Counted from the first letter of the stretch, positions 1 through 13,279 are shown. The stretch is 64,000 nucleotides of DNA from Scortum barcoo (GCA_023238725.1 CM041548.1:16451752-16515751); one strand, 5' to 3'. Program-made: numbers and translations. The notes: generated from the sequence alone by a model not told the origin.

Positions 1-1169
1 CAAATGTCAGAAAATAGTTAAAAATGCAATTTCCCAGAGCCCAAGGTGACATTTTGAAAATATTTTGTTTATCCAACCAACAAGCTAATTTACTGCCATG
101 GAAGAGACAAGACAACCACTATTAACATGGATGCCTGTTAATGATCTACTGATGGACCAGTTTCACCACAGTGCTGCTACTGTCTACCAACAAACAATCA
201 GAAAACATGTCCTAACTTGTTGCATTAAACTGTTGATGAACTGTGGAGGAGGCTGCAACAGACCTGACAGTTAATAAAGATCGTCATAGCAATTAAGCAG
301 TACTCTTAATGTTTATTTATGGGCGACAGAACTAGCTGTAAACACGACACTGACAGACACCTTATAAAGAACGAACACGTTTGCAAACAGTCGCTTATGT
401 ACACATCCAGCAGACAAGGATCAACATTAGCATTCATCAGTCGTGTTTGTGTCCACCTGATGGATTTAAGTTCACTCTCCTTTAGCTCTCTTTGGGTCTG
501 AATTAACTCCTGAAGGAAATATCTGGCTCATTTCTACTTGAAATGTCGCAAGATGAATTCCATCAACAGGCGTTTTTTTTTTACCGCAGACATGCTGACT
601 TGTCAAAGCTGGAGAGCGCAGATGTTACTAAGGTCATTTAAGATGGCTCTGTTCCAGCAATTATCACAGTGCAATGCAGCAATTTATAATGTTATTTGCT
701 CCACCTGTGCTTGGCAGATCAAAATGTCTGGTTGTGAAGATATTATTTCTGTACAGGAATATATCTGTTCAACTTTAGTTACACTCCACAGTTTCCACCC
801 AGGTCATTTGCAGGTGATGTCCACTCAATACTGATGTCCACTGAAATCTGATTTAAATGTGTTAAAACTCTTATAAGAGTAAAAGGACAATACAATTGAG
901 TTTAAATTATAAGTTAATTAAAAATTCTCTGATTTAACTTTTCAAAATGAGAATTTGCTGCTTTTTGTGGACATACATGATAGTAAACTCAATATCTTTG
1001 GATTTTGGACAATTGTTTGGAGAAAACAGTTAAAATGAAGATCCCACCTTGAGCTCGGGGTATACATAGTATATATATTTTTCTAACAAAATGATTAATA
1101 AACTAAATGAGAAAATACTCTGCAGATTAGTTGAAAACTAAAAAAGCCCTCAGTATATTAATGCCTTAC
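1..1169. other. cdcp1 intron sequence, left edge, no exon seen
   Basis: This stretch lies downstream (in gene orientation) of the last visible cdcp1 exon. I see no reading frame with a transmembrane segment or cytoplasmic tail on the minus strand, so the remaining cdcp1 exons should lie beyond the left edge. Bases about 1-85 and 900-1030 resemble the two halves of a dispersed repeat also seen near 44.5 and 49.8 kb (phrases about 'fcagaaaatag' and 'aatatctttggattttgg'-type tracts, in opposite orientation). The rest is AT-rich unique-looking sequence. Confidence 0.5.
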
Positions 1170-4100
1170 CTGGGATCTCCTGACTGAAGCTGACATTGAG
1201 AAAAGGCTCCCTGTTCTTGCTGAAGTCCCACATCGTGGCTGTCACAGAGACGTTGGTGTGCATCTGAACTTTCTGGATGACTCCATTAAAGCAGAAATCT
1301 CCAACAGAAAACCCATTGTCCCCTGGTACATGGAGGGAGATGGACTGTTGACACTCCTGGCCAGGAAGGGACTGTTTTAGACTCCCTGTGGGCGACACCA
1401 GGTCCACTGTGCCGTCCTCGGGGATGCTGATGTGCCAGGTGAAGCTGTGGAGAGGCATCGGTAGGGAGGAAGCCAGTTGGGGTACCACAAGGAGAGTCGA
1501 CGGGCACAACGCCACATTTTGACACCCTGTGATTGAAAATGAAGATTATGTTTCCAACAAAAGGAAGGGCTCATGTAACAAATGTAAAGATATACTTGAC
1601 TTAAAGGAATAGTTCCACATTATTCATGTCGTGTCATGACTTGATATAATATTTCTTTCAGATGTGATAGACCTCTTTTCAGCTGAGAGAAAACAACAAA
1701 GCTACAAGTAGTTTAGCTAATAACAAGCATGGCCAAAGAAAAACGCCTTACCAATAATTTCACTGGCAGTCAGGCGCACATCTTCATTTGGACAGTCGAG
1801 GAAGGAGAGGGTGGCCTTGGTGCCTGCAGGCACGTTTATCTTCTCTTGAACCTTAGAGTTAATGCTCATCTCACAATTTGGATCATTTCCCACTTTTTCT
1901 ATCTGCAGGGACACTCCTTGGTATTTGGTAAGATCCACCGTACTCACAACTAAGAGGGAGACACAACATAGAACAACAGTCACCATTTAAGTCATCTTCA
2001 TCTCAGCTTTTATTGTGATAATACTTCATCATAAATCCTTTCAAAACAAAAGAGTGTCACTTCTTTTCGTCTTAATTTCTACACATGATAAATACAATAA
2101 TGTGCCATTTCTTGCTGAGGGACATGCAAAACTTGATCTGAGCCAAACAAACTAAAATTATTGCTTTTTATGGGTAAAGTCATGTACCTTTGGACTCACA
2201 TCATCCCAGTTTGTGGCTGTCATGTATTACAATTGTATTTAATATGTATTACGCATTCGATTTTCTAAAAAATATATACCTGACGATCTTTGAAAGACAC
2301 AGAAAGTAATTTAACAAAACATCCTCAAATCCTCAAAGACTTTTCTAACAATCTGAATGAAAACTATTCAGTCTACAGCATGTAAGCAAAAGAGTTTTAA
2401 CGCGTTTCTGAAAAGCGTGACCAATGTATAATTACATTATCAGAAAATCAGAGGTATAAACTGGGGCTTGGACTCCCACAGCTTTGACACTGTTACAAAT
2501 CTCTAGTTATATCTATCAATAAAATTAGCCTGCTTAGATCTGTGAAGGACAACAAAGGTCAGTTAACTTTAAAAAAAAGTCAAATCAGAAGTCAAGACAG
2601 AACTGGGATCAATCAGTCTTCATGTTTTATCACTGTACCTGGGTGACCGCTCCTCATTACAGAGACTCTATATTTCAAATTGAGTCCCTGAAGCGTCGTG
2701 TTGGTTTCACAGTTCTTCAGCACCATGGTGAAGTTGCCTTGCTGACGCTCCGGCTGAGGATCTGTCAGGGTCAGTTTGGTCACCTTCTTGCCCTCTTTCT
2801 GGTACTCCACCTCCACTTTATTGTTGAGGCATTCAGGAGCGGTGTGGTCAAGAAACTCCATTGTGTAGTTGTGCATGCCGGGCACCGTGAAGTTCCACTG
2901 CATCTGCTGGTTATCAGGAAAGCCATGGGGATAGTTGGCTGTGGTGAAGTCTGTATTTGATACACCTCGTGGTAGGTTGACTTTCACTATGGCCATCACT
3001 GGAGATAAACAAAGAAAGAATATTGTGTCATCTGCATAGTTATAAATCAGCATTTAGGAGTTACTTAACTGTCATTTTGAGCCTATAGAGAAACATCTGA
3101 AGACAAAACTGTTCTTTTTCTATATGATGATGGTAGAAAACATACTTGCAACTACAGTTTTGGTAAGATATGGTGGGTGAATTACTTATGGACTAAACCA
3201 AGACAGTGTACATTTGGGAAGAAAAATATGAATACAGTAAAAATAATTTGTTGGTGTTAACAATTTAACCAAGAAAATATGTACCCAGTTGAGATCTGAT
3301 AATTCACCACTCAATGTTGAAACTGGACAACGTCAGTCTAGATGATGACAAGCGTATCTTTGCAAAATGCGTTGTAGAGAGTTCTGACATAGTCGTAGTC
3401 TTGTCTTCTAATCCCATGAATGATGAATGAAAGAGGTCCAGATGTTACTTACTGTTTGTCTCAGGCCCAACATTGAGCTTAAACTCAAAAGGATCCAGTT
3501 TCCTGTCCCCAGGCACCTCTAAAGACACACGGCCCTTGTAGCGAGCCAGGATGGTGGTCACAGTTCCTCCTTTGCAAAAGGTACCGATGGTCGCGGGCCC
3601 CGTGCGCAGGTAGATGAGCAGAGAGTACGTGTGCTCATCTGGACAGGTCTCCTTGTTGGAAATCTGTCGCATCCCCGACTCCAGGAAGTCCAGTTCGAAG
3701 GCCTGAATGGAGAGGACCTTCACATCCCAGGTGAAGGTCCGATTGAAGTCTGGGAATAGTGAGGACTCGGCCTGAACAATGTCACCAGAACAGGAGGTCG
3801 CTGTGCAGTCTGGAATTTGAACATATAAGATATAAGATTAATATTAGGTTTTGTGTTGACAAGGATTCAAACAATTGTTAAACAACTTGTTAAAGCATGA
3901 AAAAATTTCTAAAGAATTAAGAATTTATGCCTAAGCTGTTATAATGTGAGTATTAGTCTTAATAAGAGCAAATAACACAGTTGAACACATGCTGTAATAC
4001 AGCTGGACTTTATGCTTAATCAAATTTCAGTAAAAACTAACCAATTAAACAATGCATTTTTTCTATCTTTCTATCTTTCTGAATTTCTGAATCATAGCTC

Positions 4101-7100
4101 AGATCATGAAATCACACTCTTCACTGTTCACTGACAAACAAAGCTGCCTTTTCTATTTTTAGCTGAACAAGGCTGAGGATTCCTGTTAGAAAGGTCGATC
4201 ATCATAGCACACGTGATGCACCAGAAGAAAAATATTCCAAAAATGTCCATGTCAAATTTTTGTCATACCAATTTGTCTGTTGATCTCTACAGTGAACACA
4301 TCCTGCGGTCGAGGACAGGTGAACTCCACCGACGTGTTGCGGGGATCTTTCAGGGTGAGCTGTGTCTGTTTGCATACCGGTTTGGGAGCCTTGTTCTCAC
4401 ACACACTGCAGTCAGGCTCGTGGATCACCCTCCTGATAATGATGATGGTGTTAGGATCAGGGGTCACTAACATCATCCTGCTACCTAAAAGGAAAAGCGG
4501 GACAATAAGTATGTTAATCAGTCCAAAGAGCAATAACTCCTCAAGTAAACCACTTTCATCCAGATTGAAGTATCTAAATACCATTGGATGGATTGTCATA
4601 TTATTTAGTACAAACACTAATTTTTGGCTTTATCTAGTGCCATCATTAGGTCAAAAAATGTATTTCTTTATGACCAAATAGAGCATTAGCATCATTCAGC
4701 ACCAGTTTTAGGGAATATGTCTGGTGTACTGCTCTATAAATAAATTGTTTCTCATATTTCATGCACTTGCCTCTCAGTGCTGCTTTGACAGTGAATGCTG
4801 AGTCTAGTTCTCCTCCTTTGGGCACTTCAACAGTCACAGTTGTCGCTCCAAGCAGATTCAGATGAGACACCGTCCCACCCTTACAGTAGCTGGTTTTGAC
4901 GTTTCTGTCATTTTTAGTTGTACTCACTGAGTACTGGAAGCCATCTTGGCAAGTTTCTGTTTCAGACGTCTCCTTTAATCCACCAGCAGGGAAATCCAAA
5001 GTTAAAACAGTCCTCTCTGGTACACTTATGTCCCATGTTATGGCTCTTTTAAAGTCCTGGAAGAGGTTGCGATCAACTTCTCCTGCAGCAGGTGTGCAGG
5101 AGCTTTGGGTGCATTCTGAGAAACAAAACAGATAAATGCTTTAATTTCATTATCTTAGCCTAAGAGCCTAAATTTCAAGCATCAACACTATGGAGGATGA
5201 AACATGACTTATTAATTTAGAAATAAAATAAGTACATAATTTTAAAAAATACATAAAATTAAGCACATAAAATTAAAAAATTAATTATTTAATGCATGAT
5301 CACATAAATGGTCATTTTTATTAATTGGGACATATATAAATAAATATGTTTAAATTCTTTTCTACATTTCTAGAAATATTTTCTGTTCTGTTTATATATT
5401 TCTGAAAAAATACTTATATGAAAAAAGAAATTTAAAAATGGAGAAATAAATATTTAGAGACTGCAGAAACGTAAACAGGAAATAAAGTCACTTATTCATT
5501 TCTGAAAGAATTACCCACATGTATTTATTCTTCATTAATCTTTAATTAATAAGACTTACATATTGATTTAGGTTTATATTAATACCTAATCAATTACTTT
5601 AATATTTAATTATTAATTAAACTATATATCTGTTTATTTCAGGTTTTTTTATATATGTATGTTATATGTACATTTTTTATTCTTTCTTCTTTCTTTTTTC
5701 CATACTTGAGATTTTATTGTATTGTTAATCTCAATTCTGCTTCTTCTCACCTATTTTCTTATTTATCTTCACACTGTACATATCTTGAGGTTTTGGGCAG
5801 CTGAATTCCAGTGAGAGTTGGTCGACGTTGGTCAGGGTCTTGTCCGTGGGGCTGCAGTTGGGCGTGGAGCCATCGACAGAGCACACTTCACACTCTGGTT
5901 CTTTAGGATCCCGACGAACAACCACAGTCGTGCTTGAATCAACAGTTATAACCATTTTTCGCCCCCCTAAATAAAGTAAAAAGGAGAGCGAGATAGACAC
6001 CAGGATTGATATAGGGGAAATATTCAACACGTTTACATTTAGCAAAATAAACATTCACTTTATTGGTGAGAGTAAATGAGAAGAATGATGCTGCTTCACT
6101 ATTTGTATCCTAAATATGATGAATCTTGGTACATAACCCCCAAAACAGTTTAGCTTAGTAGTTTTTAAATTTATCAAATTGTCTAATTTCTGCCTTTATG
6201 GAACGCCGTAGCTAAGCTGATAAAGACTCAAATAATGAGTAAATCGGTTGCATCTATAATACTGTCTGATCGATGACAAGCTGTAATGACTACCATTAAA
6301 AATAACAATTTCAGGTTCAAACAATATACCAAGTGCCAATCATTTTTCAGTGTAGGTATGACTTTGAAATACACATTTCTGCATGTAATAATTTCTAAAT
6401 AAAGTTGTGTTAATTTTCACAGTTTAGAATGAGAGGGAATAATAATAATAGCCCAATCATTATTTCATTATTTGGCCATTTTATCAATACTGCAGTGTCA
6501 TTAACGTACTTGTAAAATGTACTTTAGAATCTTAATGTCAGCCATTGTCTTCTTTCAAACTTGTTTTATTCATTAATATAGGTATAAACAACAAGCCAAT
6601 GTTGGGTTTGTCACTTATTTCAGTTAACTGTACCAGTTAACTTTGTAGTTACTGGGTGTAAACATTTAGCAACAACTAGCCTCTATGCAAGAACTAGTTC
6701 ATGTGGTGAAACCTGTTGTAATTTAGTGGGAAATATTCAAACAGTAAACACCTTCTAAATGGGCTCTGTTTGAACTTGAGACTAGCTGTTGCAGCTCCAA
6801 CTACACTCAACTGTGTTACTTTAGGCTTCCTTTAAAAAAATTAGAGTAGACATAAATTTTTGTTAAAGTTAAGGGTTTGTATTCAGCATTTCTTTTTCTT
6901 ACTTGATACGGCGGCCTGGAACAACACAGATTTGACTTGAGCCTTTGGTTTTAACTTGCAGAGACACATCAGCTTCATTGGGCAGGTCTAGACGGGTCAC
7001 AGAACCTCCTTGACAATACTGAGTCCGGCTATTTGTTTTGGAAATGGCCACCGAATACTGAAATCCATCAGTGCAAGGCTGTGAGGACTCCATCAGTCCC

Positions 7101-10100
7101 TGCCCAAGGATGTCCAGGCTGACGAATGTCTTCTCAGCCATCTTCAGCTCCCAGGTGAAGGTTCTGGTGAACTCTGTGAGGATGGAGGGTTGAGTTTCTC
7201 CTGTTGAAGGGCTGCAGGCAGTCTTAGTGCACTCTGGATCAAATTAGGGACAAGAAAAGATGCACAGATTTTGTTTGAGAATAGTGCAAGGTGCATATGT
7301 AAGACTATTAATTATGTTTTGATGTGAATTTAATTTAAAAGTCATTATGAATTCAAAGACCTGCAGCACCACACCAACCTACAGTATTTGAGATTGATCA
7401 GTCTTATATCTCAGGTTAGCTACCAAGAGGGTTCAGCCCTTTAAAGTGAAACTTATCTCACCTGCTAATGGAAACAACTATGCATTGTAAAGTCAGGCTC
7501 ATTCATACAGAAGGTGATTTTAACCAGCTTCCTGATAAGGCCGAAAATAAGAGCGGTGAGAGTGAACCTAAACAGTTAAGTTGTAGGCTAGAAATCAAAA
7601 CAACAAGCTGAAGCTTGATTTTATAAAAAGTTGAACTCTGTAAAGTCGAGGGGAGCTGCAGGTTCAGGTAATAACCCCTTTCACACTGACATTTGACTCA
7701 CTGTTATTCAAAGAATACTGATAATTGCTGCTTCAAGTAAACTCCAGGATCATGACAGGTCCCAGCACTGACTGTGCTTTTTTCACATATACACATACAT
7801 ATATATATTTGAGTACATTTGAAAGAACACATAATCACACCTGGAGAGCCAAGCTATCGACCAATCCATCTGTACACTCACCAATGACTCGTGTGATGGC
7901 CACATTGAAGGCCTGTTCAGGGGGCTGGGAGCAGTTGAACAGTAGTTTGACCTCCTCCTGAGGTACCAGAGTCAGAGAGGAGTGGCAGGTCGTCTGAGTG
8001 TCGGTCACCCCGCTGACTTTACACACAGCACATTGATCCAAAGGCAGCTCGGTGGACAGCGTCACTGTTGAGTCTTTGTCCGGTCGCACCACGGTCAGTT
8101 GGCATTCTGAGGGAACAGATCAGAGGAATTTAACTGCACATAGCCTAAGGATGAGGTAAACTGTGATCAATGATCTGAAATGTGTTTTTTATTAAGCTGG
8201 GGATCAAGTTAAAGCATGAAAATAATGCTAAATGAGAGGAAGATTGCAGTTTCTGCTGCATTTTTCCCATACAAACACATCCCCATATTTGACGTGACTC
8301 TTCGGGTTTTGCACAAACACATACTCTTATAAGCAACAACATTCATTCTTATAAACAGATGTTGTATGATCTTCAAAACTAGAGATGAAACAATCAGCTT
8401 AATAATGGTTAATTTGATCAACAGAAAAATAATCTGCAACTATTTTGATAACTGATTCAATAAAGTAATTTTAACTATGCCGGCAGCAGGCCTCCAGAAA
8501 TGGCAATAGTAGATAGTCAGTCGGTCACTTTGGTCCAGACTAAAGTATCTCAACAACTGTTGGATAGATTGCCATGAAATTCAATACAGACTTTCATCGT
8601 CTCCAAAGGAAGAATCACAATGAATGGCAATCCGGTAGGTCAGTAGATCAAACTTTTCACTTATTCTGTGAAAAATATCAACATCAACAGGATGGATTCC
8701 CATAAAATTTTGTTCAGATGTTCAGGCTTTCACACAGTGTGTCCTGGTGACTCTGGTGACTTTTCCTTTAGCACCACCATCTGGTCTAAACCCTCAAAAC
8801 GAATGACATTCATACTGGCCTCTGCTGTTCTCTGTATTTGAATAGATAATGTTTTATTGGTCATTGTGAGTATGTTAACATTTACCTAAAAGTGACACTG
8901 TCCCTTTGGCTGTAGACTCTTATTATTGTTCAACGTGCTCTATTTTCTGTCTCTTGAATATGAGAATTTAGTGCTTTGATTTACTGCTTGTCTAAAATTA
9001 TTTTAAACTTAATATCGTTGCATTCTGGTAAGCTGGTCAGACTCTGCTACATGTCACCTTGGACAGATGGACCGATGAATCAAAAGTGAGAAAACAGCCG
9101 CTTTAAATGTTAAATGGGTTAAAGGATTAGATCAGGGTCAGACAAATGGACATCAGTTTGTTAACACTGAGCAGAGGACTGTCCAAATCTCCTATGTAAC
9201 AGTTTAAGGTATCAGGTCATCACCTTAACAGTATTTAGGAACAAAAAACATGCAGACAGTTTGCTGTTGATGCTTGAGCAAACAGAGCAGTTCCAGGCAC
9301 ACCTCTCCCCCTGCTCTGCGGTGTTGGACCAATGGAAATTCATTGACTTCTCATTACCGTGAGTCACCTGAGCGCTGAGTAAAGAGAGGAACTTAAGTTG
9401 AGCCAGTTTTAAAAACCATGAGTAACTGCTGTTTCTGCGATACCTGACTCTTACGTGGCAAAAGCAAATTTTCCCTTTTAGGGAAACTGTATATACGCAT
9501 CTTTGTTCTTCCACAAACGTAGAGGACACTGATCCTCTTTCATCTGTAATCTTTCACATCAGCAGCTTCACGTTTGAGACTGTGGACAGCTTCAGAGGGC
9601 TAAAGCACTGCCCTGCTTTACATACAAAGTCCAATTAATAAATGCTTCTGATTTTATTAACCTTTTATATAATTGAAACAAAGTCCTACTTGTCTTGTGT
9701 TGCTGCTGTAATGCATCAACTTTTAGCATTAATGCACTCAAAACACTAAATAATTATCTACTTCTTCTCATTCTGAATAACATCTATGATGTGGTTAACC
9801 TGGAGTCTTCCGGCCTCTTAACAAAACCTGCCTTCCCATCTGTATGCTTGCCTGGATCATATCTGAAGTTATGATCAGTCCACCTAGAACATGCAAATAA
9901 TCAGAAAAATCCAAATCATGTATGTAACTTTCCAGCCATAAGTCTAGACCAAAGGGCACTTCCAAAACATGTGCATGAATCATAAAGTCTTAGTAATTTA
10001 CATGGCCACCGATGGGGGTTTTCCTTGCTGCAGCGACACAAAGATTTGAATGAAAATACGTTTTATAATGTTTTGTTTTAAAGGGATGTGTGTGGTGAGC

Positions 10101-10943
10101 TGCACACGTTCAGACATAAACAGAAACCAGCAACTGACAATGTGAACTTGCAAGGACTTGAAAGCCACACAAAAGGTTATTGCAGCATTTACATAAAATG
10201 TTGGCTAGAGAGCTCCTTGTGAGAGTAAACAATGGGTGTGTCTGGGATGTCATGGGGAACTGTTAGATTTAGTGGCAGAATGGATGTTTATAGGATGATT
10301 TCCACAAGTAGTATAAAAGAGAATAAATTCAACATGCTGCTGGTGACTTTCCCCCAAGAAATGAAATAAAGTCAGTGGGGAAATTTAAATCTAGCAAGAA
10401 ATGTGATAAAAGCAGCAGATTGCTGGTCAATCATTAATGAAGCCATGATGAATTCATGCCTCCGGGAAGCTCCATAAATGCCTCATAAAGCTTTTTGAAA
10501 ATGGAGGTCTAGAAGTCAAGCCTGAAAATGTGCCTCAGCCTTTCATCTCCACTGTCAGCCACGATCAATCACACATAACATCGACTTAATATCCTCGATT
10601 GTCTCTTAATGTATTGACACAGGGCTTTAAACACAACGCTACAGGACTTCACCTTGGCATTAAGTTTCGCTTGAACACGTTTTTTCTTTATCACAACACT
10701 CACAATAGCTGTGCGTTTGACCCATTTGGCACAAACTTGAAATGACGCCATTTAATATCAGTTTGTGCAGTTCAATCGCTTTTTTTTCAGCGTGTAGCTC
10801 ACTAAACGTAACTAATTTAGCGGGGTAAATGGGAGAACAAAATGAAAATGTTTCTTGCCGAGAGAGATTTTTATCTCACCTGATGAGTCGAGCACCGTCA
10901 AAAACAAAAGTCCCAGGAGCGCGCAGGACGCACGGAGCCGCAT
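1170..10943 (-). CDS. cdcp1: CUB domain-containing protein 1 (cdcp1), 5' part, ten coding exons
   Basis: This is a cell-surface glycoprotein gene; in mammals CDCP1 is a Src-family kinase substrate in adhesion signalling. Exons in gene order: 10943-10880 (start Met, hydrophobic signal peptide with core CALLGLLFLTVL), 8106-7882, 7233-6910, 5966-5751, 5115-4771, 4484-4269, 3809-3453, 2998-2639, 1949-1752 and 1526-1170. Every internal exon is a multiple of three and every junction is phase 1, giving about 887 residues here. Exon 8 is a CUB domain (NYPHGFPDN, WNFTVPG, many N-x-T/S sites). The others alternate between a short module A (exons 2, 4, 6, 9) and a longer module B (exons 3, 5, 7, 10; F-T-W plus Y/F-C-x-G-G-x-V). 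Human CDCP1 is A-B-CUB-A-B-CUB-membrane, so this gene has two extra A-B pairs. Exon 3 uses a weak GT donor at 6909 to keep phase, and exon 5 appears to use a GC donor. The transmembrane and tyrosine-rich tail exons are off the left edge. Confidence 0.85.
4530..4680. repeat. Dispersed fish repeat fragment ('attggatggattgtcat' family)
   Basis: This cdcp1 intron segment has the order 'aagtatctaaataccattgg', 'atggattgtcat' and then 'agtgccatcattaggtcaaa'. The same order of phrases occurs at 8480-8830. It resembles a common teleost repeat that reads 'tatctcaacaactattggatggattgccatgaaatt' in general form. I cannot name the element class. Confidence 0.5.
5160..5730. other. AT-rich cdcp1 intron, no gene
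   Basis: Strongly AT-rich sequence with many TAATTAA-like words and poly-T/TTTC tracts near 5680-5700, between cdcp1 exons 5 and 4. No coding or RNA signal is visible. Confidence 0.6.
8480..8830. repeat. Dispersed fish repeat, longer copy of the 4530 family
   Basis: Contains 'ctcaacaactgttggatag', 'gattgccatgaaattc' and 'tttagcaccaccatctggtc' in the order expected for a widespread teleost repeat. It lies in the cdcp1 first intron. The preceding bases 8377-8460 look like a second family ('aacaatcagcttaataatgg'-like). Confidence 0.55.
8831..10879. other. cdcp1 intron 1, no gene seen
   Basis: The intron separates the signal-peptide exon from the first A module. Several short open frames occur on both strands, but none has domain character or good splice context. 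No RNA gene was recognised. Confidence 0.5.
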
Positions 10944-10973
10944 GTTTACTGCAAAAAAAGAGGATTTTATCTG

Positions 10974-11007
<34 letters not shown>

Positions 11008-11215
11008 TACCTGTAAAAAGTTGCTTTATTGCTCTCCAGTCACGCAGTTGCATTTTCATTCACGCTCCAGTCACAGCCACTTCCTGCTTCACTTCACCTG
11101 TGCGCAACGGCGCGGCGGAGGGCGTGGGGCGCGGCGGAGGGCGTGGAGCGCGGCGACCTGCCCAGACCTGACGGGTGAGGTGGAGCTGGACCTGCCGGTG
11201 TACCTTTAAGCCCGA
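10944..11215 (-). promoter_or_regulatory. Probable cdcp1 promoter and 5' UTR, GC-rich
   Basis: Immediately upstream of the cdcp1 start codon is a run of about 28 A residues (10977-11005), followed by a locally very GC/CpG-rich block (about 11100-11215). That block contains repeated GGGCGTGG words, which match the GC-box/KLF type. A CpG-rich island in otherwise AT-rich DNA next to a first exon is typical of a vertebrate promoter. The transcription start is not determined. Confidence 0.5.
11110..11156. repeat. 19-bp GC-rich tandem repeat, about 2.4 copies
   Basis: The unit GCGCGGCGGAGGGCGTGG plus one base (G or A) repeats at 11110, 11129 and, partially, 11148. It sits in the presumed cdcp1 promoter, and each full unit carries a GGGCGTGG box. 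Confidence 0.85.
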
Positions 11216-11239
11216 ACACCGCAGAGCCGACACTCACAC

Positions 11240-11272
11240 TCACACACACACACACACGCACAAGCACGCGGT
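11240..11272. repeat. Short CA microsatellite
   Basis: An interrupted (CA)n run just left of the presumed cdcp1 promoter. Confidence 0.8.
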
Positions 11273-13279
11273 TATGATACGACACGAGTCCTTATGTGAC
11301 TCCCCCTCACTGTGCCGCACAATGGCTGCCCTATTTATAAAGAGCCAAACATGCCAAAGATTGCTGGCATCGTGCTGTGTGTCCCCCAAAACGAGGGTGT
11401 GGAGACTCACTGTGGAGGTTATTTTACGTTTGAATAATCCCAAATGAGCAGGAGTCAGGAAGACTGCAGAGGGAATAAAATGAGATATTTCTTAAATGTG
11501 CAACATGTTTACATAGAGAAAGTTGAGTTTTTCTTTCCACAGTGAAATGACGATGACATGTTGTGTGTGATTGTGAGCCCATACTGTGAAAGGCTCTCCC
11601 GTGTTGCAGAGGCTCCCTCCTGCCTCCACATGCCTCATGACGCAGACATTCCTGCTCAGAAACGTACCCGAGGGCAGCACCACTCACAAACACACATCAC
11701 AGTTACATTTTCAAAGACTTCATCTGTCTGCCACCTCACTTATTGATCCCAATTTTAATGCAAAAGGCCTCAAATCAACCTTCAATCAAACACCAGCTGA
11801 GAATTTGTCTCAGTTTTAACCTCTGTAGCCTCATTCCGGTTCTTTTTTCCTCTCTTAAACCCGAAACTTAAATCATAAAAGTAAATTATATGAAAGGAGA
11901 AAAACAAAAAAAGGTCTCACTTCACACTCTGTCTTTGTGAGAGCACTAAAACACAAGCACATGCTCACACCTGTACAATCAAACACAAGTCACACTGAGG
12001 TATTTTGGTTTCTTTTTAGTTAAACTAGTCTGACAGCAGAGTGGGCGGCATGCAGGATTTAAACAGCCTCAGTGAGTCTGAACAAGGGACCTCAGTGAAG
12101 TATCAGCAGCTGTCAGGCTTCCCCTCCCATGTTACTCTGGATCCAGGACAGGCCGACATGTGCTCTGGAGCTTAGGTTTCCTTTCTGGCGCCCTTTAAGG
12201 GGAGTTAATTGAGTTTTAGACAGATAGATATCTTTAAATCTGAGCCTGCTGATGTCAATTTGGACACATTATGGGTTATGTGATATGCCAAATGTTGTTA
12301 TGAACAGTTGTTTGTTGTTCATGGTGGACTGATAAGATTGCAAAATCGTCAAAAGCATCCAAGTCAATTCTTTTTATTTTTGTCATCGTGCCTGACGTCT
12401 TCTTCCCGGTCTGCTTTTCTTTATTTTTCTCATTTATTCCCTGAATACATGTGGTTTAAATGAAAATATGAGTCATAAATATCAAAAGTGTTTGTGAAAG
12501 AATAAAAACAAGACAAACTTTTGAATTCAAACACGCTGACTTGTTCATTTCCGAACTATCAGTCCTGCTGAGAAATGCCAACATTATTTCCAGCTGTTAT
12601 CTAGGCGGGTCTGATTCTGGGTCATGACTTATAAAATGAAAAGGCCTGAACAGTCCACATGAGGGCAGTAACACAATATGTACAGATGTCAGATTTTTAA
12701 TGACCTGTCACTTCCAGGGCAGTGCTCAGTATTTAATGAAGAAGTCAGAGTTTGGACACTGTTTGCTATTATTTTTAAATGTTTTATGTGTTTATCTATT
12801 TTAATTTTGATTAAGAATAAAAATGTATTTCGTTTTTTTTTTCTGAGGGCTGTTGGAAACCACTGGACTAAATTGCCTTTATATAATGAAATAATGTGAC
12901 ATATAACAATAAAACACCCACAGGTATAGTTTTTCTGCTGAGGGAGTCATTTTACTTTTAATACTTAAGTGCATTTTGCTGATAATGCCTTTACTCCTGA
13001 AAAAAAATGAATGCTTTGACTTTCACATTGTTGTTTTGGTAATTTAATCAGTAAGTAGTACAGAAGCTCACCTTCGTTCCATACAGTTTACTTTTCACAC
13101 CCAGGTCTCATGATGACATTAGCACCCATCTGAAGGAGAAATAGTTCATAATTTTAATGCAGATCCGGGACCAGCAGTGTCTAAATCCTGCACGTGTGGT
13201 GTTTTAACTCGGGCTAAAAGACACCACTTGGCCTCGTCTGTTGCCACCCACTCAGGGAGTCAGGGGGTCTGAGGAGTCG
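11273..13279. other. Intergenic between cdcp1 and the LIM gene
   Basis: The two genes diverge from this interval. No conserved coding segment, RNA gene or clear mobile element was recognised. Poly-T tracts and short open frames occur, but none has domain features. Confidence 0.5.

Noticed and set aside
6901..6909. Use of the stronger GTAAGA as the main donor of cdcp1 exon 3
   Set aside because: It gives phase 2 while all other cdcp1 junctions and the next exon need phase 1; kept only as a possible competitor.
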